Origin: Neolecta irregularis DAH-3
Lineage: Eukaryota > Ascomycota > Neolectomycetes > Neolectales > Neolectaceae
Assembly (NCBI GenBank): GCA_001929475.1
Contig: LXFE01000695.1
Span: forward strand, 192 to 39,095
DNA: 38,904 bases
Direction of reading: 5' to 3'
In this document: positions 32,264 to 38,904 of the stretch, piece by piece
How the letters are laid out: the number at the start of each line of letters is the position of its first letter
Position numbering within the stretch: the first letter of the stretch is position 1
Program-made: the position numbers and the translations under genes
Notes under the pieces: model-generated
The model's input: the letters and a program-made list of their open reading frames with translations, nothing else
Database searches by the model: none
What the model was told of the DNA's origin: nothing

Positions 32264-34029
32264 TTATAACTCTGTGATATACAAGTAAAAAAACGCGAAG
32301 AAACTCGAGATGACACCTAGTGCGCAGTACACGCTAGTAAACATCAATGGCAGAAATTCATAGCGGTTGACAAAACAGAGTGGATGGAGAACATTAACGT
32401 AAACTTCTAAAGGAAGGAATCCGATAAAGTAAAGCACCTCAAATCGATCGAGGAAGAACATTCGGGAATGTGAAGCTCTTGGGACAGCTTGCTCAAAGGC
32501 GGCCATGAAAACAATCATCCATAGAGCGGTGTATGCGAACTTGATTGGTGCTTCTGGCAAAGTCAGTTGTGGAAGCTAGCAACAACTGACCAGCCGGTGT
32601 GAAAAGCAGGGGAAATAATGAGAAGTATCCGGCCACTGCGAGAGGTCTAAAGGCGCTCAGATAGCGCCTGTCTTTCAAGGCCAGTAAGCTACAAGCTGAG
32701 CGAACGTGGAATATTAATTTTTCATACCTGAATGGGATGATTGCATTCAATATAGCTTTCTCGTGGACATGGTATCCAGTTAAGAATGCAGCAAACGCGC
32801 ACAAGGTAACGGCCCCAAGACAAACATCGATGTTTTTCGGTCGTAGGAAAAGCTTGATCAATACCAGAAATTGTATTGCAGCTGTGATGATGAATGTCGC
32901 TCTGGGCTCGACATCAGGAAGGACTGCAAAAGACGAGGTTCCGACAATACCACGGGTACTAGATTCCAAACCTTTGCTTTTTAGCGTAAGCTTTAGCGTA
33001 GGTGCAGCTTTATATAAGTATTTCAAGAAACGTAAACTTTACCAAGGATTAACAAGCGATCCAGAAAGCTGTACAAAGCCCAAACATTTGGCGCCCAGTA
33101 TGCATGACATAATCCTCTTGCGAAAGGAAATAATCTTGATAGCAATTGCATAGATTGACCAAGATAAATAAATGGACCCAGTGCGACTGAGAATATTGAA
33201 ATCACAACAGATCCTAATTTGATAGTGTTGGACAATTGTATCCCACGGAAATTTTCTTTCAAACAGTAATTTCGTAGTAGGAAGACGAAATATGCTGGAG
33301 CAATATAAAGAAATATATGTTTGAAACAGAGTAGAACTGAGAATTCAACAGCGGATTGTAAGTATGTGGATGGATGACCAAGATGTGTCAATGAAAGAAT
33401 AAATATGCCAAATAAGAATCCGTTGTATTGAAAATGAATATGGTCGATTATCAAAAGACCGGGCGACAGAAAGATTGAAAGGGCAATTAAAGTCGCCCTT
33501 CCTTTCCGTGCTGCACTCGTCGTCTCGATGAATCTGAATGAATAAGCTGAATTTGAGACCCGGGAAAAATACTTGCTCAGAGCATAATACAATAATATTT
33601 CTGTAAAGATCACTGATGACCTCTGGAAATATATTGTTGCCTTGCTAGCATATTCGAGATTCTGAACTTGCAACATTTTCGAATCGAAGAATTGGGCGAT
33701 TTGTGATAATCCATATTCAAACCACGCAAACAGCGGCGGGTAATCAAGAGTCCACTTGGAAGTAGCCTAGACAAATTAAGCTGCTGAATGGACTAGGACA
33801 GTATAGCGACATTGATGTACCACTGGTATATTGGAAGCGAATAGGTAACCGCTAACCAGTTTCTATGAACCTCAAAATCAGTCGATCTGCTATGGTCATA
33901 AGTCAATTGACTTGAGAAGAAAACGTACTATGCTGGAAAGAGCAGCAATTTGAGGAAACCACTTGCAATTGCACCTTGCTTCAAAGATGGACCTACTATA
34001 TGGGAAGAGAGAACTTGCTTATTAGACAT
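32264..34029 (-). CDS. ALG8: ER glucosyltransferase Alg8 (ALG6/ALG8 family)
   Basis: Six exons (34029-33929, 33889-33811, 33766-33043, 33007-32728, 32688-32591, 32553-32264) give 523 residues with about a dozen membrane segments. [14 protein letters not shown] and [14 protein letters not shown] are the conserved lumenal loop of the family. [13 protein letters not shown] and [16 protein letters not shown] point to ALG8 rather than ALG6. [10 protein letters not shown] is the second family signature. The enzyme adds the second glucose from dolichyl-phosphate glucose to the lipid-linked oligosaccharide precursor. The first intron (33890-33928) falls inside the YRSTDFE motif. I chose the ATG at 34029, which gives a short hydrophilic start before the first membrane helix. 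Confidence 0.92.
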
Positions 34030-34426
34030 CTGAATTCAGGGTCGTAAAAGTTTAAATAACGTGCATCCAGGAGTGAGAGGAAGGAGTTTAGGATCAACGC
34101 CTAGCCCAAACCAGCAGGAGCTGCGTGTCATTTGCAATACAGTAAAAATTAGGCATAAAGTCGCATTGTGTAGAGGATCAAAGTGTATTCAATTTATCAA
34201 CTTTTTGATATCGGTTAATATCCATGATTCAAATAAAATGCAAGAGTGTAGTATCCGAGTTATTGAGATATATTTTCTTCTGCCTAAACTTGAAAGTAAG
34301 AATAGTGAAGCGTTGCATGTAAAAATTCACCATAGAATCACCTTGAAAAAGCTAACTTGGAACGTACATAAACATTTAAACCAAAACAAGAAACCTCTGA
34401 CCTTTGAAACATACATTTGAGCATTA
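34030..34426. other. AT-rich interval upstream of ALG8
   Basis: 397 bp hold the ALG8 promoter and the 3' flank of the secreted orphan gene. A plus-strand frame of 119 codons (34061-34420) covers most of it. It has no signal peptide, no recognisable motif and a composition that follows the AT-rich background, so I do not call it a gene. Confidence 0.45.
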
Positions 34427-35802
34427 TTAATGGTGTGTAATGATTGAGAGGTCATCATACTGCTTTGTTTGCAACCTGTATTTAAACGTAGTTATATCAG
34501 CCTTGTCATAAATCTTGGAGAGCACAGCAGTTACCAGGTCTCGATAGAATATAAGCCCACCCGCATTTGGGGGATCGATGTGTAAATATTTTTCAGGTTC
34601 AAGAAGTGAGTGTAGAACGTAGTTCAATATCATTATCGTTCGATCTTGTCCATCATTGTCCCGGCCGGGATAGTAATCGAAGAGTATATATTTAACATTG
34701 CCATACTGGGAGGTAGTCTTCATTGCTTTTTGAAACAGTGCCACGATGTCGTTGTCTTCGTGGCCGTCGTATTCGTCATCAGAGTAAACAGGATCAGAAA
34801 TGCTTTCAGAGACAACGCTGTGATCGTCACCGTCTACATCGTCAGAGGAAACGTCGTCCTCTACGATGTCGTCTTCGTCGTCCGAGTTACCCTCAACGTA
34901 GTAGCGATCCTCTAATTTTCGCCGGCTATTTGATACATAAACCATCAAAGGCTCTGCTGGTTTGTTAGGAGCGTCTCGTACTATCGCATAATCACGAAGC
35001 CCGAAATAAACGACAAGTATGTCGATATCCGGTCCACGGATGGAAATCTGGGTTTCGCTTGGATCGTAACTAATCTTTATGTCTGTGCGGATATGCGGGC
35101 AGAATATATCCAGAAAAGTAAACACAACGTTTGCAAAGGATTCTGAATGTGATTTGACGCCCTCCAAGCTCTTGTGGCCAGAAAATGCCACAAGGTCAGA
35201 AATTGCTTTTTGATTAATTTCTGTTGATGGTTTGCTATTCATGGCAGGTGGGCAAGCCTTTATGACATTCTCGAAGAAGGCCTTTGATATTCCATCCTCC
35301 TCAAAGTTAAGACCATACCCCTTTGCAAGATCGCTGATCCACTGGGATTCTGGATGATGATCATGAGAAAATCTCTCCCCAACGGGTTCGACTTGTTCTG
35401 ATTCAGAAACCCTAAATTATCAAAATCACCTTCAGTCACAAACACTTACTGATATATCTTTAGCGGGCCACAGTCAGAGGCATAATTAAGGGATAATTGT
35501 GATATCGGCTTCCCATATATTAGGCACATAAATGTCCCCGGCAGGGCGATAAATCTCTGATATGACGGGAACTGGTCCCAGTCGCCCACCTTAGTAACCA
35601 TTAACACTTTGCAGAAATATTTGGCCTCAAGGCATTTCCTTTTACAGAAATCTATTGCATCATTTTCGTCCAACAAAGAGTTCGTGTTATAGGTTTCACG
35701 CGGACCAGTGTAGTCGACGACATCGTGGGGAACATCATCTGTGATGTCTGTGAAATGCCCCGTTGCCAAAGATACAAAAAGAAAGAAGAGATTTGGTAAC
35801 AT
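34427..35802 (-). CDS. Secreted acidic protein of unknown function
   Basis: Two exons (35802-35450 and 35411-34427, with a 38-nt intron) give 445 residues. MLPNLFFLFVSLATG is a signal peptide with probable cleavage near residue 15. The mature part has scattered cysteines (CKRKCLEAKYFC, FMCL, SDCG, KACPP, IFCPH) and no membrane segment after the signal. A long Asp/Glu/Ser stretch lies at about 292-338, followed by a folded-looking C-terminal third with LLEPEKYLHIDPP. I recognise no family. Its size, secretion and isolation between two conserved genes fit a lineage-specific secreted protein. A host-interaction or cell-wall role would be speculation. Confidence 0.7.
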
Positions 35803-37023
35803 GTCAGTGGTTGTATCTGTGGGTTGGGTATAATTTGTGTGGATATAAGCTGAGCAGGCACTGTACCAATAGGACTTGGTTATTTTGGCACTTTTACGCA
35901 GTATTCCAGACCAGCTTAATACCCATTGCAGACGCTCTTAGCTGTTTGTCTTTTCCTGTCTCAAATCTGTCTCACGGTGGATGTGTTAGGACACCATCAA
36001 GCTAATCCGGATGGTTCGTCCTTACTGTAGGCTCTGGTTGCAATCTGAATAGCATGCGCTATAAAGGAAACAGACTAATACTATTGAGTTTCCAAGGAGA
36101 GCCTGTTCAGTATGCTGGGCAGGCCTACATTATGGATAATTGTGAGGACCCAAGGATCGGTGATCGCGTGTAGACACCCAGCTCAGATGCACTGACAAGT
36201 AAGTAACATTGCGAAAGACCACAAGCCACCAATGTCCGGATGGGGGCATTAGTGCGCCACGCAGCCAATTCGGCGATAAGACCAAGCGAAATCTGGTAAT
36301 TTATTTTTGTCCATGCGAAGTGGCAATCATGAAGTACTTGTTGCAAAGCCGGTGAATTGTCACCTGTTCTGAACACTTTTCCGATCCGTGTCTCACCTCC
36401 AATCCCATAGATTCCTACTTTCGAGACAGCTCTAGGACGCCTCCACGCTCACAAGCTGCCTCCGTCTATCCTCACAGTCTCGGCTTATTTCAATTACTAC
36501 TATAGGTCTCTTACTTGGGGAAGTTAGGAGTGCTACCGCTCCCAGAGTACTCTCTGACCCGCCACCCTGTTTCAATATTGTCCTTCCTTGTTTCTCCCCC
36601 ACATAGACCTGTAGGGCCGCCTTGCCAGCAATGGCTATAAAAGGAGGCCCATTTCCGCTCTTGTTAGATAGCCAATAATATTACAATTCTTCTGATACCG
36701 ATCTCCAAAGATCAGGAAGACCGATATCTCCGTGCTCACCAATTTACACCCAATCTATTACAACAACTACAACAACTACCAAACCACAATCCTTAAGCTA
36801 CAACCAGCGTGTGACATACTCGACACAATCTTCTCGGGGCAAATGATCAGACACATTGTTCGTAACGGCAGAGATCTATATATGCGTTTGATAACATAAT
36901 ATTGAGCTAAAGGGAAATCACAGAACCACGGCCCAACGCCCCGCCCTGAAGAATGACCAAAACAAGACATTGAAGAAACACAGAATATGATAGATGCCAC
37001 TGACGATAACTAGACATAAAGCA
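35803..37023. other. Gene-poor interval (1.2 kb) with a promoter that has no gene
   Basis: This region lies upstream of the secreted orphan and downstream of SIP5. No supportable coding sequence was found; the 83-codon minus frame at 36125-36376 has no family resemblance. A strong TATA-like element and a CAACAA-rich leader-like tract (about 36750-36800) are its only notable content. Confidence 0.45.
36636..36644 (+). promoter_or_regulatory. TATA box without an obvious gene
   Basis: TATAAAAGG is followed by about 200 bp that look like a fungal 5' leader: CT-rich, then repeated CAACAA and CAACTACAAC. The first ATG downstream (36844) opens only 18 codons before a stop, and the SIP5 3' end comes next. 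It may drive a noncoding RNA antisense to SIP5, or be left from a lost gene. Confidence 0.4.
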
Positions 37024-38159
37024 TTATGCAGCTTCGTAATGCTTTGAAGCCAACGTCTGACATTCGGATGGAGATTGACTCGTTGGATGAAGAAGGATAT
37101 CAGTTGAGATGCCATCATCAGAGTTGACAGTAGGAGGTGTCTGAGGCCCGTTGACGTGTCGTGTGAGAGAAGAAGCGGACGTAGACCGAACAAAAGGAGA
37201 TTCTTGTGTCTCTAGCAGTTTCCTTTCCTCCTCTTCTTTTTTCTTTCGTTCTCTTTCCAGCCGACGATCTTCTTCTTCCAGACTCAACTTGAGGGCTTCT
37301 TGAAGTAAGATATCATCGATATCATCTCGACGTCTTGAGCTGTTTGTAGGTCTAACCAGTGACGATTGCATTCGGCTTCGATTATTCTGATCAATGATAG
37401 CTTGATTAGCTGCTTGTAACTGAAGTGATTTCTTTGCCGTCTTCCATGCGCGTCGATAATCAGGTCTAATATGATCTGTACTTTTCAAAAACTGAAACTG
37501 CAACAAAATACCATACCACATATTATTACCCTTTCATCGGCTTTATCATATCTTGTCTTCTCCACCGGTGGCGGGTAAACAACGCCGAAATCTGATTCCG
37601 TGCAGTATGGACAACTTGGAGCCTCGTTGAAGACGTCAAATGTCTCTTGATTTCTCCGATGAGGGGGAGCTCGTTTGATTTGCACAAAGCATTCTGAACA
37701 GATTGGTTGGGAACAACATCGAGCAACATTCATCATCGGGTAGAACTAATATTTGTCAATTGCAACTGAATATATGCGTACCAAGAAACAGATTGGACAT
37801 TCCTCGCATCCTCTGTACATATCTACCAAACTGTCTTGCGGAGGAAACGGAAGAGAAGCAGTACTTGCTCGAGACCGGGTTGAGCTGGAAGGGTGTCGTG
37901 CCGAGGTCACACTTGAAGTCTTGCCTCGCTCGTCCAACAAAGATCTTAATTTTGCATCTGACCATGATGAATCAAAGTCGGAGAGTCCTCTGTAAAACGG
38001 TGCAAATTTACGATCTAGTTGCAACTGACGGACAATCTGAAGGCAATAATCGATGGGTCCATTGTATACTCCCTGTGGAGTCGTGTAGCCGCCGTCGATA
38101 TGTTCAGCAGACTCTCGAGTTGGAGAAAGAATTGCCGAACGAGAAGAGTTCACTCCCAT
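37024..38159 (-). CDS. SIP5: Sip5-like RING-type zinc protein
   Basis: Three exons (38159-37782, 37745-37530, 37491-37024) give 353 residues. MGVNSSRS is a probable N-myristoylation site. GGYTTPQGVYNGPIDYC and VRQLQLDRKFAPFYRGL are the conserved Sip5 N-terminal block. The zinc motif begins with CPICFL, continues with CCSQPICSEC and ends with CPYC. A charged coiled coil (SLEEEDRRLERERKKKEEEE) lies in the C-terminal half, after DHIRPDYRRAW. Yeast Sip5 links the Snf1 kinase to the Glc7 phosphatase regulator Reg1 under glucose limitation. Two acceptors for intron 2 (at 37492 and 37498) lie 6 nt apart and both keep frame. Confidence 0.88.
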
Positions 38160-38390
38160 GGATCATAAAGGGAAGGAGATTTGAATGATTTGGAGGTTAT
38201 AAATCAGTGCTTTGCAATATTGTAAAAGGTTGGGCAGAATAAACAGGTCCTCCCCCGATTTAACAAGATTTCCAAGGAAATAGATTTCTTGGAATATACA
38301 TATATTAAATTATCAACTGTGATCAATTCATGTATTCTATTAATATTATTCTAATGCAAACACTACGATTTCTCCACCTTGTTTGCGCTA
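38160..38390. promoter_or_regulatory. Divergent promoter region of SIP5 and the enoyl-CoA hydratase gene
   Basis: 231 bp between divergent starts, AT-rich near 38285-38360 (ATATACATATATTAAATT). I see no other feature. Confidence 0.4.
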
Positions 38391-38904
38391 ATGTTCACCA
38401 CCACTCGGGCGTCGATTAGTCGATTGTCAAAACGCATGTTCTCTGCAATTCAAACTTCTCTTCCGTCAAAAGCAGTAGCTCGGATTACTCTTTCTCGACC
38501 TCCGGTAAATGCGTTAAACAGCGCCTTGTTTACTGAACTCAACGCTGCTCTTCGAGAGTATGCAGCTGATCCATCGATTAAAGTCGTTTTGCTTACCGGT
38601 TCTAAAAAGGCTTTTGCAGCGGGAGCGGATATTAAAGAGATGAGCAATTTATCGTTTGCCGATGCGTATGGGAAAGAATTTATATCTCACTGGAGTGAGA
38701 TGATGAACTTTTCCAAGCCTGTCGTTGCAGCTGTGAGGGGCTTTACATTGGGAGGAGGATGTGAATTGGCGATGATGTAGGACGGTGTTTCAGGACCCTG
38801 CTGAAATCCAGGGCGGATATTTTGTATGCGAGCGAAACAGCAATATTTGGACAACCAGAGATAAAGTTGGGGGTGATACCTGGTATTATCTTGTTATTTA
38901 TTAG
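38391..38904 (+). CDS. ECHS1: Mitochondrial enoyl-CoA hydratase (crotonase family), 5' part
   Basis: Exon 1 (38391-38776) and exon 2 (38812-38882) encode 152 residues. A donor follows at 38883 and the gene leaves the window in or just after that intron. MFTTTRASISRLSKRMFSA is a mitochondrial presequence. ITLSRPPVNALN, then FAAGADIKEM (oxyanion hole) and GGGCELAMMADILYASETAI follow, then FGQPEIKLGVIPG. The two catalytic glutamates of the family fall in GGGCE and QPE. It hydrates 2-enoyl-CoA in beta-oxidation and branched amino-acid breakdown. The ATG at 38379 upstream would add four residues. Confidence 0.9.

Noticed and set aside
34061-34420. 119-codon plus-strand frame in the ALG8 upstream region
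   Set aside because: No motif, no signal peptide, and base composition of intergenic AT-rich DNA.

Overview
This window is nuclear DNA of an intron-rich fungus. It carries orthologs of fungal housekeeping genes (PDA1, eIF4G, PFS2, ALG8, SIP5, ARE1/2, OMA1, NUC1, TIM13) and no mobile element, tRNA, rRNA or CRISPR. I place it in the Dikarya. Remembered similarity of the pyruvate dehydrogenase subunit to fission yeast suggests an early-diverging ascomycete, but that placement is weak. I rebuilt almost every gene by hand by joining exons on both strands. I required GT-AG or GC-AG borders, an open frame across every junction, a total coding length divisible by three, and restoration of conserved family motifs. 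The result is 78 introns, all 31 to 50 nt long, often with a CTAAC/CTAAT/CTGAC-like branch motif almost touching the 3' splice site.

Layout, left to right. 1-255 (-): edge of a possible coiled-coil gene. 304-4641 (+): DEAH-family RNA helicase, probably mitochondrial. 4756-6923 (-): UbiB/ADCK2-like kinase. 7170-10455 (-): RING-PH-VWA protein resembling the Far1/Ste5 pheromone scaffolds. 10456-11608: gene-poor. 11609-12629 (-): Yra1/ALYREF mRNA-export adaptor. 12978-17199 (-): eIF4G. 17581-19309 (-): PDH E1 alpha in 14 exons. 19715-20954 (+): OMA1 protease. 20955-21659: gene-poor. 21660-21806 (-): an unassigned coding-like exon. 21884-23000 (-): NSRP1-like protein. 23137-24333 (-): L-type lectin. 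24431-24784 (+): TIM13. 24793-25892 (-): NUC1/EndoG. 26151-27580 (+): ZIP zinc transporter. 27810-28360 (-): three-finger RanBP2 zinc protein. 28554-30289 (-): sterol O-acyltransferase. 30371-32205 (+): PFS2/WDR33. 32264-34029 (-): ALG8. 34427-35802 (-): secreted acidic orphan. 35803-37023: gene-poor, with a TATA promoter that has no gene. 37024-38159 (-): SIP5. 38391-edge (+): mitochondrial enoyl-CoA hydratase.

There is no operon logic, but two themes stand out. About eight of the genes encode mitochondrial proteins (helicase, ADCK2-like kinase, PDA1, OMA1, TIM13, NUC1, RanBP2 protein, enoyl-CoA hydratase). PDA1 with OMA1, and NUC1 with TIM13, are direct neighbours. The second theme is mRNA biology: Yra1-like, eIF4G, NSRP1-like and PFS2.

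The most unusual content is the gene architecture. Besides the very short introns there are micro-exons of 3 nt and 8 nt in PDA1 and 8 nt in the sterol acyltransferase. Four introns are GC-AG. Two of these flank the 8-nt exon of PDA1.
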